Source of the DNA: Hirudinaria manillensis
Taxonomy: Eukaryota > Annelida > Clitellata > Hirudinida > Hirudinidae
NCBI GenBank assembly: GCA_034509925.1
Contig: CM067529.1
Coordinates: forward strand, 8,373,501-8,437,500
DNA: 64,000 nt
Direction of reading: 5' to 3'
The notes beneath the pieces were generated by a model. It saw only the letters and a list, made by a program, of their open reading frames with translations. It had not been told where the DNA came from and ran no database searches. The translations under genes were made by a program, and so were the position numbers. Of the stretch, positions 23,601-38,600 are shown one piece after another (within the stretch, counting starts at the first letter, position 1; each line of letters begins with the position of its first letter).

Positions 23601-26600
23601 CCTTGAAGTTTATAACATTATTGCAACAAAAATAATCAATAAAGCAAACTGTTATTGTAAGAAACATATTGTTATGCAAGAAAATATAGTATGGTATGTA
23701 ATTCTAAGATTTATGCAAAAAAAGAATTACTGGGTCAAACTGAGATAACAATTCACATATGCAGTGCCATTTGAGCCCATCTGTAGGATAAAATACTCTG
23801 AAACATGACCTGAATGTCCTGTGAAAAAGATATTCATAGATGTGGAAGATCAAAGATAAAAAAAGATTAAAAAATCTCTTTTGCTGGAATATTGAATAAT
23901 ATGGAATTTTCAGTATTTGCTTTAGAAATTGAAACTCTTTATGAACACTGACAGGTATCTACATAGTATTTTTTTGGTACCTGTCACTTATCATATTCTT
24001 AGGGGCTGAACCTACCAATCATACTGGTATTACTATATTTATCCTGTTTGAAAGGATTCCCATAAATATACTTTCCCTTCTTTAAGCATTCTCTATCTCA
24101 CCAATCTCTAGAATGTCACAACAAGTAGGAAACACAAGTCTGGAGTCACTGCAAGCCTTCTGATTGGCTGCTACTGTTTATTGATCTCTTACCAGTGGTG
24201 AGGATATTTGGCATCCAGGGCAAAACACCCAGACTTGTATTGCTGAACACCAGCTTCCCTTCTGAATATCTCTGTTGGTATCCAGAAAAATCTTACAATT
24301 TCAAACATCAGTGCACCACTCTTCCCCATCAACATCAAAGAGGCATAAAAGCAGCAAAAATCTAAAAACTTCTGATGAAAGACAAGCTGGATCAAAAAAG
24401 ACTTTGGTGTGTTCAATTAAACCAGTAGACTGCATGCATGAGTGTAATTCAATCAACATCTATGCAGCAGACATTGGCCAAAACAGCATCATTTGCATTG
24501 TGTTACTTAAAATAAATGAGCATTCCAGTCTTCATTAATGGGTTCATTATATAATCCAACAAATCCATTGTTGATAATCTAAGCTCCTTTGTCACCCCAA
24601 TCACCAGCTAATGCCCTAGTTGGTCCCCTTGCTAAGCCATTGTTTCTCATTCGACTTTTTAATTCAGCCATTACATATAAAAGCTTTCATTTTAACCCAT
24701 GAACTATGAGCCAAAGAGAGATGGTTCTCTGTGGCAGTCATTGGATTGCCCTTTCCTGCTGAGAGAACCTAACTGAAGTTTCTCTTAGTCCAAATTTACA
24801 GTGCCAGTGCCTTACAGAACTGAACTTCTAAGCTATGAATTATAAGAGCACTGCAAAGTAAGCTGATTTCCCTTAGTAATGCATGGGTTGACTTGCCGAC
24901 AAGTCCTTTGCTCCCACTTCTAAGGCAAAGAAACACGCTCGATATCCTTTTTGTTGTGTCCATCATCAAATCCAAGTATTTGTCTTCCTTCAAGATGTTG
25001 CTCAACCCCATTCTATTCTCCCAGGATGGCCGATCTGAATGGGCACCACAAATTCCAGCAGGAATCTGTCTGCTTTTCTTGATATCCAGCCTCTTGCTGC
25101 TTTCTGCCAGAACCCAGAAACTAATGTCTCAATTTTACAATATCTGATGCCACCTCACAATCATTAGTGATCATCATGGAAGTGATTCATTTTTGTTCCA
25201 CACCTGTTACCTGTAAAATGAGAAGCACAATGTGCTATAAGTATACCATTCTCTGTTGGAAGGATTCCCATGCATTGGCAGAACAATCTTTATGATTTCA
25301 GCTAGCAGGACCTGGTTGTGCTGCCACATAACCATAAACCAGGATGTATCCAGATTTAGCATTACTGATTTGCCATTATTTCATTGACATTAGTAAAATG
25401 TAATTCTTTCCTTCATAATCCCGTAGATGCACAATTCACAAAAAAAATCGTAAAATAAGAAGCAATCACTTAGAACAAAAGAATTAAGCCATGAGTTGAA
25501 TTTCCAATAAATTTTCCGCAATTTCATACTCCCATAATTTTATTAGTTCTTCTTAATAAAGAAAAAAATAATTTACTTCTGACAATGGCTGAGAATGTTG
25601 TTCTTGAGTGACATAAAATCTTGATAGATGTTTGATTTTGGACTTGGCTCCTTGACAATAAGACCACTTTCTATGATTATTCTTCTCAAAAGGGAGCGAG
25701 TGTCACCAACACACTCACAAATTCTTGTTGATTCTTTTACTACAACATCACCTGAAAAGAACAAAATCCCATCTTACAAAAAAAGACATAAAACTTACAA
25801 GAAAGTTATCTACTTCCAAGTTATAATCTTGTGGAAAATTTTTCAAACAGCATTTCAGTTGTGCAATCACCAAAAACCACAAATTGAACATCTACTTAAC
25901 TTTAATTATTAATTGAAATTGAATGTATGCCAATGGCTGGTTGAAAGTCTAAAATACCTTGAGAAGGATAGCATATGCTAATATAGGTCCTTAAAAGCCT
26001 CAAACAGGTTTCAATGATGTAAACGAATCTCTTCAGATCAGAAAGTGCAACCATTTGACTAACACACTTTAGATTATCCACCTCAATACCCAAAGAGCAG
26101 AATGTACTCCAACTCCAGTTTAATAAGCTAATCAGACTCTCAAATGATGTCTGATGTGATTGAATATTAAATGTAATGCTGGGAAGAACTAAATACATAT
26201 ATAAAACTTCATAATTTTCTTTTTAAACAAATGAATTTAAGATGATTACAACACCAGACCAAAATAAAGAAGGGTACAGCTTAAAACAATTGTTCTAAAA
26301 GTGAAACAAGTTGATAAATATCTGACCGAAGAAACAGAATGTGTGAAACTTCTTGAAAGGATGAGAACCCTTTCCGTTTGATCACGAATTACTTTGTTTT
26401 TATAGCTTGAGGAAGAGTTGGAGCTTGAAGCAATTTTATAGAGGAGTTGTGGTATCTGCCCTGCATTTACGTCCGTACCATTGTTGGACTTTCCGGAACA
26501 TCTAAACTTGAAGATCACCCTTTCAATTGAAAAGTGGTTCATCACTACTTAGAGATTACAAGCTTAACATCACCATTATGCCACTTAAGTATCATCACTA

Positions 26601-29600
26601 TATTCAACAATAATAGAAGATAACAAGCCTGAGGATGAAATGAAAGCATGACCCACATCATACATTTCCAGATCAAATAATGACAAATATGTTTTTTAAT
26701 TTTTAAAAATATTTAAGTTTTATAAATGTTGTCACATACAAAACAAAATTTTATAAAAAACAATGACAAACTGATCATCTGAAAAAACTGTAGACTGTCC
26801 ATTGGATCCACAGTCACTGCTTGGGCCAGAGATTCTTGCCCAGGCCACATACCAGTGATTTGATTGCAACAAGACTGGCTCATCAAACATTATTACATGT
26901 TTCTCTCTGATCAAACAGCAAATTTTACCAAAGAATTTAATTGATAATGTATGAAATAGATAAAAATCAAATAAATGCCTAACTTTGGAGGGCACCGAAA
27001 CAAAATTTCATCTGATTCTGCAAGTAGTTCCCCTTCAGGCTCATTGTCTAAAACTTCAGCCCCAAGTTCAAAAAGCTGTTTCAATAACATTGAAATAATA
27101 TTATTCAAAATTTTAAAATGATCCATTCTAATTTACAATCCATAAGTGTATTCACCTTGTAACAAGTAAAATAATTACTTTGATCTTTGCAGAATATTCT
27201 CCTCTACCCCCGAAAAGTCCGAACCCACCAAGTATGATATCTGTGTCACAAGAAAATCGTATAGCCTCCACTGATTGACCAGAGTAGCCCCACCCACCTC
27301 CATGACCTAAATTATTATCAGTGCTAATAATAATATAACAGTAAATCATCATAATCAGTAGTTTAAAATATTGAGAGTTAAAACCAGAATAATTATCTAT
27401 TGCAAACAAAAATATTGGAGAACCAAAACATATTCCTTAATTTTAACAAAACTACAAACTCTCAAATCTGTTAACAAATGAGAAATCCTCTTTTGAAAGC
27501 AGGTTGCCTGTGATAGGCTTATCAGTTTCAAGTTCAGATACCTTTACATTGGTCATGTGACCGAGGGTCATCACATCAAGACAAGCTACAAATAAATAAA
27601 TTATTATCACAGCTACTGCAAAATCAGCCTTTCCTAAACTTGATTATAATATTGGCACCAATAATTGAAAATTCTAATACAGTAAACCCTGTAAATCAGG
27701 GCACCCAAGAATGGGGCAAAACCTGTCCTAAGGGCCACCTTTTTATAGGAACCAACTTTACTTTAGCTTAACATAGATACCTGATAAAAGGGACAACACA
27801 GATGACCATAGGGACACTATTTTTGTACACAATCTAACTGTCCCTAGAGACAGGTTTTATTGTACTTTAAATAAATAATTTTAATCAATTATTGAATATT
27901 GATAATAAAACATTTCTCCCAAACTCACCAAGAACATTGGTTGCCACTCTAGACCTAGTTGAGGAAGAATTTGTTGAACAAGGAATGGAAAACAGAGGGT
28001 CCAATGGATTCCCTACACTTCTGAACAAATTCTTTCTATCTCCCATCACACCTTCAATCACACTCATGCAACAGACTTTTTGTGATTCTTCATCATAACT
28101 GCAATTGAATTATGATGGTGAATAACTTCACCGACAGTTTTGCAAAAGTTTTACACCATATCTTTTTAATCATTTTTTATCCTTTTACTTCTGGAAGTGC
28201 TTATGGCTTCATCAGGTTGAATATGAACACAGTTAATTAGTTTCTTCATTTTCATAGCAATTGTTCCTTTACCAATGACGGTTGTGATGATAATAATAAT
28301 AACTTGAATTATGGCATGAGTGGTCACACGCAGACAAATTCTTGTGTTCTCCTTAATAGGTATTAAATCAGGATATGTTAGTGATGTGCAGGCTGACTTA
28401 TGTGCTATGCCTATAAGAGCTCCAATGACTGAAGAATTTGGTGTAACTTGATTCATTCAGCAATGGAACCACAAAACAAGCCTCTGTTTAAAAAATTGAA
28501 AGTTTAATTTTGATGGTCCTGATGGGTTACAGTATTACTGGCATGATTCAAGAAAAGAGTAAGAGGTTTATTATGCGGAAATATTGTAGGTGCTTCAGTG
28601 ATGTTCTGGGGGAGGATTTTCAGCTTGTGGTCAGATAGAATTATCCTTTATTCATAGAAACCAGCATCTAAGGATTATATCAAGACCAGTTCCAGTTTTC
28701 TCATTCTATTTGCTAAAGGTTTCCATAAAAATGACTTTGTTTTCCAACAGGACAATGTCCCCATCACACCTCAAAGGAAGTAATGTCATTTTTCCAGGAA
28801 GAAAAGGTGAATGTTATGAAAGGACTGGCGTGTCCTCCTGATCCTGCTGATCCTCTATAAAATGTTTGGTAGACTCTGACAAGGAAGGTTTACCACAATG
28901 GTAAACAATATTCAACAATTGCAGAGTTAAAAGAGGCGATAATTGAATCCTGGTAAAGCCTGCTAAAGGAATGCCTGGAATAAATAGTGGTGTGAATGAA
29001 ATCAAGATGCATTGATATAACAAACAAGAATAGATAATGCACATCACATTGACACCATTTTTGAATTAATAAAATCATTAGAACTCTTATTATCGTTTTT
29101 TCATTTCAGGCAACTTAAAGATATGACGAATAATCACTTAACAAAAAATGGACTTTAGAAGATATCTCCAAAAGTGATTGTCGGAATGTAGAATAAATTT
29201 CCACATTAATTGGAATGTTTGTGTCAAATGACATATCCAAATTTGGGTAAAATAATTTTGTCAAAAGTTATCACGAAAAATCATTTCCCACTTAAAAATA
29301 TGATGACCAGTGCATACCACAACTCATTAGCTAAACCTTGGAAACAATCAATAGTTATCTATATATGATACTTTCAATCAATAAAGACAAACCTCCAAAT
29401 AACATCAAAGTGAGGATCAAAGCAAAATGTTTTCTTTTTCAACCATTGTGATTTGTCCACATGAATCCTACATGATCCATCCCTTTTATCCACCATTATG
29501 CACTGACTCAAACTTTTGCTATCATGCAGTGGTATGATACCTTTTGTTGATAAAAACTGATGTAATGTGCAATTACATAAAATACATGAATCATTCCAAT

Positions 29601-32600
29601 CATTTTACAAACCAATGCAGTGTGAGTTAGAAAAAATATTAGCACTAGCAAGAGTATCAGGATTGACAAGGGAATCATCAGCTCTAAAGAATGTTTGATC
29701 ACCACTGGCATGAATCCATGTAGCAGTTCTTCCAAATAAAGTACCTGCATTAATGATCCAATATCCCGTGACATTGCTTTCATTTATTGGCAGAATCTTT
29801 TACATAAATAAAAAAAAATGCAGATGATTTAGTGCTAAATGCAAGAAAAGTTTTACAAATTATTAGTTTATTTACCATGAACTGGAAATAAAATATTTCA
29901 CGATGGTCTTTAGAGCAAGAATTCTAGTAATATTATTTTAATATTAAGAAAAATATAATAAACCTCACCTACACCTGGAATTGGGTGAAAGTTTAAAGAA
30001 GAATGTTTCTCATTCACTTCTCGACCAAGTTGTCTATTCTAAGATCATAAGAAAAACATGTATAAATAGTATCTCATAAGTTATCAACTAAGCTAAAGTA
30101 GTGAGATCATTCACAATTATCCAAATCACATTGATTCAATAATAAAGGGTATAAGTTGTGATCATAAGCATCGTGAAGAGAAGAAATTGTTATTATTCAG
30201 TTCAATATAAGATTAGGATCTTGGGGACAGAAATAGGCATCAGGGGACATCAAGAGGATATTATAATTATCTGGGAGATGGCACTGCATTGATGTCAGCT
30301 ATGCATAATGACTGTCACTTTTTGCAACTAAAACTTGAAATCATGATTTAGCACGCACTCAATACATTATGGAATATCTGAGGATCATATACCTTGTCAC
30401 TCCCAGCAGTGAATATTTGACCAGAATGAGTGAGGAGTAAAGTGTGATGACTACCTGCTGCTACTTGCTTTATATTTGATATGTCAACTTTTGTTGGGCT
30501 ATTTCTGTTAAAAAATTAAAATTTATATGTTACGTTTTTCCATAATGGACTGTACTCACTTTAATGACTAGCATATCGTGCAATTTATAATTAATATTTG
30601 AAAATATACTATAATTTCTGATTTGGTCATCACTTCAAACATTTCATATTTTTATTAATGGTGATGCCACAACAAACAAATGATTTATTTTTTACCTAAC
30701 AAGAAGGTCTCCTAGTCCAAGCTGTCCAAACTGATTGCTGCCAAACACCAAAACATTTCCAAGAGATGTCAGCAACACTGCAATAAAAATTAACATTCAG
30801 TCAATTCCACATGTATATTACCAAAACAAAATCATCCAATCATGATCACATCTCCTAAATTGTTTTAACACTATTTTAAATCATAATTAAAGTCATTGTT
30901 ACATGAAGGAAGTCACACCACCGATTTCATGCTTGTAAAAAGCTCCCCATGAGATGCTTCAACTTTTGCTACATTCTATGGTTTACAAACTAAATCTTCT
31001 GATAAATTTTTAAATTTTTAATGACTCTGAAGATGATGGGATCATTGAGATAATCCATTCTTCAGATCTGGAAGGAATTTCTGAATGCAGAATGAGATCA
31101 CTGGTTGTTGCTGGTGTTTGAGGAAGACCATATCTAAATGAGCCATGACACAGTTGGATAAAATCACTCCAAAAAATGGTCACAAGTAATCTTAATCAAA
31201 GCTATGAAGATCAATCAGCCATGAAAGGAACCAAATTGAGTCACAAAGGCCAAACAACAAGAGTCAATGTGGTAAATCAACACAAGAAGACCTTATTCAG
31301 TTACACCTTATCTGGAGGTCTGGCTGGCCTTAATGATAACATCAGTGTACCAGTTATTCCCAGAGGAAATTTGCAAAGGTAAAATTTGATGGAAAAACTC
31401 TTTTATGCAGGCTCTGCTCATATGTCTTCACCGATGGTCCATATGTGACAACATGACTGGGTCCTTCCATAAAACAGCCATCTCTGAAGAAAATTCTTGA
31501 AAATTTGCATCAGAAGATAGGGATGACTATTATCTTAACTTCTTTCTTTCAAATCACATTTTCATAACATTATGCCATTCAAGTCTTGAGTCTCCTGATT
31601 CAGTCTGAGATTTTCTGGGAGCCTGCAAATTCCATTGTTAAATCTCATGGTTTGCATTGCAAAAGCCCAGACTTTCTCACATATAATGAATTAAATCTAT
31701 GTATTGACTCTTCGTTTATATCAATCAAGATCCATAATTAGTCCAATTCATTTGTTATCATCTCAACTAAATAGCATGGGAGACACATTACTCTTCTCTT
31801 TTCACTTCAATTTCTCTAATGCTAGTTCTGCTGGGAAATGTAGGAGATATGGTGGATTATATGAATTTATGAAACAGAAATGTTGACTTAAATTGTTTAG
31901 ATTTCACAGTAAATCACTAGCTCAATATAATTTATTTCTAATGCTATTATTAGCCTGGTAATCATTACTGTAGTTAAGAAACACCCACCTGAGTGATGGA
32001 GGCCACAGGACACCTGAATAACAATCTCATCAGGGTTCATAGTCATTTCAATTATTCCAACAGGAAGACATGCCAATTTCACTGCATCCTGCTCCTGGTC
32101 ACTCAAAGCAGCAGGGATTTCTAATGAGATATTATAACTAAAGGCTAAAATAATAATTTATTACCAAAATCAGGTGTATTTTTTACTTTTCTTAGCATAT
32201 AAAACTTAAGCCTAAATAAAAACATAACCCTCTTTAGTACTAATAACCAACCATTGAGATGAGGAAAGACTATTTTTGTTTTATCTTTGGTCCTTTCCCT
32301 TGATCTTTTGTTCTTTGCTCTGCTTAAAGGACGTCTAAAGAACTGACCTAAGGGTTAATGAAAAATTAAACTTTATATCAGTAAAGTTTATAATGAATAT
32401 TGAATTGTAATATCAACCTTGAAATATGATACCTTCATTGACTTTTGAGAAATCAAAATTTGGAACCATTTTCTTGACACAAACTTTGCAAATACCACAT
32501 TCTAAACACCCTGGGTCACCCACACCACAGCCACATAACCTTAAGCACAAAAATTAAACATGCTTAATTTCTAATTTTAATCTATGTTATCTTGTAAATA

Positions 32601-35600
32601 GTAAATTTTTTTAAGTGAATTAATAATTGCTGCTTTAAATGAAAAAATTGCCATTTGCCCAAATCAAAGATAAAGTTGTCATTCACAATGTATTCTAATT
32701 ATTTATTACAATTACTCATAATTAGTTAATTACCAACAGTTGAATACTATACCAAATACTTTCTGATATCCTAGTCCAATTATTTATTAGAATTTTGTAG
32801 GTAGAAAAACTCATATCTGAAACAACATTTTATCTGAGATAACAAAAGGTGATCATAAAATTTCTGAGTTTATGATTTTTAATTAGAATATCCATTTTGT
32901 TTTGTAGAAAGATATGACATTACATTATAAGTTTTAACATTCAAACTTAAAACTTGATTCTGTAATATAAGAATTCAACAATAACTGATGCAAAATTTCA
33001 TGCAATTGATGCAAGACCAATATCATTTGGAATTAAATTTTCTGAATAGGACCCCCAACCATCCAAAATACTGAATTTGCAGATATATTATTATTTCAAA
33101 TGTCAATGCCCTGTTGTAAGAACATAGAAAACAAACAATAATTTATTTTATTGTATATGTTTTAGCCACATTTGCCAAAATTTTCCAAAAAATCAAACAA
33201 GCTTAGGAATCTAAACTGAAAAGCACTCGATTTTGCTAGATTAATGTATGGAACACTAAAAATTATAGAAATAGCCAATATAATTGCTCTAGGATTCTTG
33301 GGAAATTCACCATATCAAAATCATTTAATGTCAACCATGGAAAATTTCTCAAGTCAAAAAATGAAAGCGATTCAAACATACTCTCCAGGATTTCTATCTT
33401 TAGAGCTATTCAAGCATTCACTACCAAAACCAGTGCACTGCTTACAACTAGTGCAAACTGTACAACAATCATAGTGCCAAGTGTGATTTCCTAAAAAATA
33501 AAAGAAACTAACTTTGAATAACAAATTTAATTAAATAATTCAAGTTAACTTAAGATATTAAAAATTGAAGTCATACCTGTTAGACAACATGACTCATTTT
33601 CAGCTTCTTCATCCAAATCAAAAATCTTTTGAGCTAAAAATTAATGGATTTTTGATCACGTAAGTAAATTAATTCAAATAAGAAACAAAATGGAAAATCA
33701 TAAAAGTCAAGCCATTGAATTTATTTTTCAATTGGTCAGTGTATTAATGAGTTAAAAAATTCACCATCATCAGCCTTGTTGAGCATGAGTACATCAGGAC
33801 TACTACCGCAACCCCTACCACATTGCCCTTTGTTGTTGAGTCCAAATGAATACACCTGGCCTTTCTTTGTAAGGATAATGACATGCGCTTTACCAAGACT
33901 CATGCTGGCAACATCCAATAACTTGCTGCCAGCAAGAAGTCCTTTGAAAATAATACAAATTCACAAAATATATCTAACTAATAATCAAATAAGCATTATA
34001 ATAATAAAAAAAATAATAATAATGACAATAATAATAATGGTTTGGGTTATATACTGATTGTTTTCTTTTTTGAGAGAGCTGGGCTAATAAAGGGGAAAAA
34101 ATAAATGATGATTTTTTCTACTTTTTCCAACTGTCATTATTGTTTTCAATTTTTTTATTTTTGTATCAGTAAATTTTCTTATATATATTCTATTATTAGC
34201 CCTGAATGCCAGAGTGGAGAGACCAATTCATGCTAGACATCTCTGGAAATGGAACAACAGTAACGAGAGAAGTTAAAAAGTTTGGCCCTTCACCATCAAA
34301 AACCCATGCAAAAGACCCACAAGCTTTAGTAAATTTAAAAAAATAATGCCTGGAAAAGAAGGAAAAGAAGAACTGAACTGAAAAGAACTTCTGAATGTAT
34401 TTAAGAATGACTTAATATCCTTTTTTCAATGATAGGATTTCCCAGACCAGTTTGCAGAGCTAAAAATTAACAATTTTGATCATAAATTAATTGGTTTTTT
34501 TTTGTTTTTTTGTTTTGAGGGTTTAAGGCTGGGATAATAAAAGGAAGAAAAAATAATAATAACAAATAGAGCATTTTTAATGCTTTGCAATTATTTAGGC
34601 TCAAGGAAATTAATGCATTTGATACAAAAATTCCACAAGAAGTCAAATAAATAAAATAAAATGTAAATAAGTAAACCTGTGGCTGAATCACAATAGTAGG
34701 CGTCCTTTCCAAACATGAAGACTTCCCCTTCTCTAGTTACGAGTGCTGTCGTTGCATAATTGCATGCAGAGAATACAATGTGCTTGTTCTCCACTCTCAT
34801 CATTCTCCTAGGTTTCACAGCTTTTATGGCTCGCCTCACCTTAGCTAACATAATAAATGATTTTATGTAAGTCATATGACTTAAATTACATTACCAAGTG
34901 AACTACAGCAACTACAAAACTACATAACAAAAATACATCAAAACAAAAAATTTCCCACAAAAGTTAGAACTCTCTCCATCTTCTCCTCTTTTTGAAACAC
35001 CAGCAAAATAGGCCACTCCATCCTCAGAAACAAAGCAGACATGGTAGCCTTCATGCCCAGTTGACATTTCCATTATTTTTGGTGATTTGATAATAGGCAG
35101 ATCAGTCCAACTCGAAGCAAATGTACTTCCCTTCAATCCTAACATAACCCCCCGACCTCTATATAACACCCGACCAGATGTAAGCCTCAGAAGACCAAAG
35201 TCTTTACAAGAGGTTACACTGCAAATCTCCTCATCATTATCACAACCTACAAAAAAAACGATATCAGTCAAAAAAATTGATTTATTTAGGACTACAACAT
35301 AACCAAAAAATTGAAACAATTAAATAAACAAATACAAATCACATCTTACTAATTTCATGAACTGCTTCTTGTTTATCATAAGAGGAACCTCCAAATGAAA
35401 ATAGTTTTTTTTTAGAAAGTTTCAGCTGAAGACCCACACTGACTGGCATGCCATCCTTATTCAAGTCAATGCTGAACACTTCGTAATGTTCTGTCTAAAC
35501 AAAATTAATAAGTATATGAAATAACTGATATTATTATAAATTTTTGTAATAAAATTCAAACTTCTCTGCAATTTTGAATTTGATAAAGTTCATGGCCATC

Positions 35601-38600
35601 AGTGAATAATGGCAAACATTCAGATGATGGACCTGCAAAAATGACAATCATCTTGTTATGTATTGTTAAGTTGTGCTTCATGTGCAAATTTAAATAATAT
35701 TAACTAAATAATGAAATTGATTATAACATCAGGAACAAAAGCTGAATTTAGATATAACTGATTTTTGACTCACCCAAAATAGATATTTCTTTAGTAGGTA
35801 GAAGACTGTTTGTATCGATTATAATCAGGCAAGATCCATTGGTGCCCCTTTTATGTAGTAATTGCTCCTATATCCATTAACAGCAATGTAATAAAGTAAA
35901 TATGAAAAAAGTGAAGAGTACCTTGCAGTATCCAATCCAGTCAGATTCTAAATGCTTAAGTTCAGGATTGAGTGCATAAATATGACCCTGTAACATACAA
36001 GGTATATGAGTGAAATCGGTCTCCAATCAATAAACCTAAGAATGTATTATCCAAAGTAAAACAACTGATAACAATTGATAAAACTCAATAATGTAAAGTG
36101 CAGTGAAAGGGCTATTCAAGTAAAACTTGAGATATGAAAATTAGACATGGTGTTATGTTTTGTGATTTCATTGATTGCATCCTTCAGCAATGCAAATAAT
36201 GCCTAGTGAGGAGAGTGTGTTTGTGTATGTGCAACAACAAAACACATAGAGTATTTGTAACTGATATATCATTTATTTCTTACAGACCTTGAGTACATTT
36301 ACTTTACTTTCGATGCAAGTCATTAAAAAGCATAATTACTTATTCTGATTTGCTTCATTACATTTGTGGCTTAATTTGGTCATATTAAATTGGACGAATA
36401 ACATTGTTCATTTTGATTTAACCTTTACAAAAATTAAAATTACATTTTTTCCATTAGGTTTTATCAAGAAATATCTATACTGATTCAATACTACAACTTC
36501 ACAAATTAGAATTTCTTGATGTTATGCATTATTTTATACTTTACAGTTGATTGGGTTTATGGCATAGCCTCAATTGAGAGCCCAAAAGAACTAGAATTGT
36601 ACATAAATAAGAAAGATGTTTAAGTCCCCATTTAAAAACAAGTGAATGGGGTTTATTTTAAAATAAGATTCAAAAAGGAAAAATGAGATTCTTACCAAAG
36701 GATTCTAAAATCTTATGGTTTTTAAGTAAATCCTATGCTGCCTCACTTCAAAATGTTTTTAACAATATGGTAGCTGCTCTAGATTAATGAACTTCTCAGA
36801 ATTTTTGTCTAATTCTTAATATTGTTTTGTTCTGTCAACATTGCCAATGCACATACCCAAATAGTGTTAGTGGCCTTGGCCCTTCCATTTCCAAAGTAAT
36901 AAAATAGTGTTAAATATATAAAATTGTGTAAAGCACAAATGCCATTTCACCTCTATGTATCAAATAATGTTTAAACAATTTGATGACAAAAATTGAAAAA
37001 TTTCTAACCATCAATGTGCTCTGAAAACCTGACCCAACTTTGAAGAGTGCCCTTTTATTCTGTATGTAGAGATGCACACCATCACTTACAACATTGGAAC
37101 CTCCAAACTGGCAAGTGGCAGGAAATATCTGAAGGGTCTCCTTGAGAATAAATGATGCAATCTCTGATTCTTTCTTTAATCCTTCATCTACCCACAAAGG
37201 TAGTGGAAGTCTGCCAATGAGAATGGCATAGACACTTTTGTGCAGAGCTGAGAGGATCAGAGGGAGCTAAAATATTTTTGTATTTCTTAATTAAGCAATG
37301 CTAGTAGTAACTAGGAATATGAAATTAATTAAATGGTATGGTAAGAAATATTAATCATTGAATGCCTAAAGGGAATACAAGTATACTTCAATTTCTTTTT
37401 TTAATCCTAGAATCTCTTTTTGAAATTTAGTGAAATTTGAAATTAAAATTAAATTTTTATGAGAATTATCTTTAATATAACATCATCCAAATAATAATTA
37501 AGATGGATGAAAAGCCTCAAAAACTCAAAGACAAAAGTGTATTTTTACTCCCTTCTTTAGACAATAAACTAACAAACAGATATGCTCAAAAACTTTATAG
37601 ATTTTTTGTTAGTAATCACACTATGACACTACATACAACATGTTGCTATAGCATATAACATACATAATAAATAATTAGTTGATGAACATTTCATTACATT
37701 CTGTGGTTACTGACTTTTCAAGGAACTAAAGTTTAATGTCTGGTGGTGATCTATAGTAATTCATTTATAGTAAACCTTCAAATATACACTAAGCTAGGAT
37801 CTGATAGAAAGAAAACAACATGCTATGGTTGTGAGAAATCGTATTGGCATGCTTTTATTAGAGAGCCCATCCTGGCCCACAACCAGATTTAACAGTGTTC
37901 ATCAGGCCCAGCAGATGTGACTGTCTGGCCCATCATTTAAAAATCCAACATTTAAAACCCCATTCAAATCTTAGAAAATCTTAATATTCATCCTAAACTG
38001 AGTTAATCAACACATAATCAGAATATATAGTCTGACTTGCAAAATCATGTTTAATAGAACTATTAAAATTATTATTACAGTGCAAAAATAACAGTGCATC
38101 TAATGTTTTCTGGAGCTAAATAGGTTCACCACAAATGTATCCTGCACCACTGGCACAGTTTGTTGCCAGGATTGCAAAAATGTTTGTGCCAGTTGAGAGA
38201 AAGATGGCATTTTTGACTCTTGTGATTTTCATAATAATAGAAAATCCAGATTGTCTACTGACAAAGACATGTATTTATCAACTTCATCCTCCTCTGCATG
38301 CATTGTTTCTGTCTCTTTGTTGTGATATCCATCATAGCAAAATAATTTTGATAACAGAAATCTTCAGGTAAACCATAATTTCCTGACAACTTGCTAAATT
38401 TAAGTCCAGCATTACTCAATTGTATAAATTATGTCATTTTATTAGTCACAAGACATCTTGCTAAATTAGAACACATAAAATATGCAAATCTGAGCCATTA
38501 GCATAATTTTTATTAGCTCACTTTGAACACCAATATTAAATGCCCACTCATTTGCCTGAAGCCAATCAGCCCATCCAAACCTAGCCCAGACCAGCCCGTG

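Noticed and set aside
24275..24538. Plus-strand 87-codon frame as a host exon
   Set aside because: It belongs to the dispersed repeat shared with 57.5 kb, whose better frame runs on the opposite strand, and it lies in a MYCBP2 intron.
28166..28456. Minus-strand 96-codon frame as the N-terminal part of the Tc1 transposase or a MYCBP2 exon
   Set aside because: It is on the opposite strand to the Tc1 core and does not match MYCBP2 collinear sequence.
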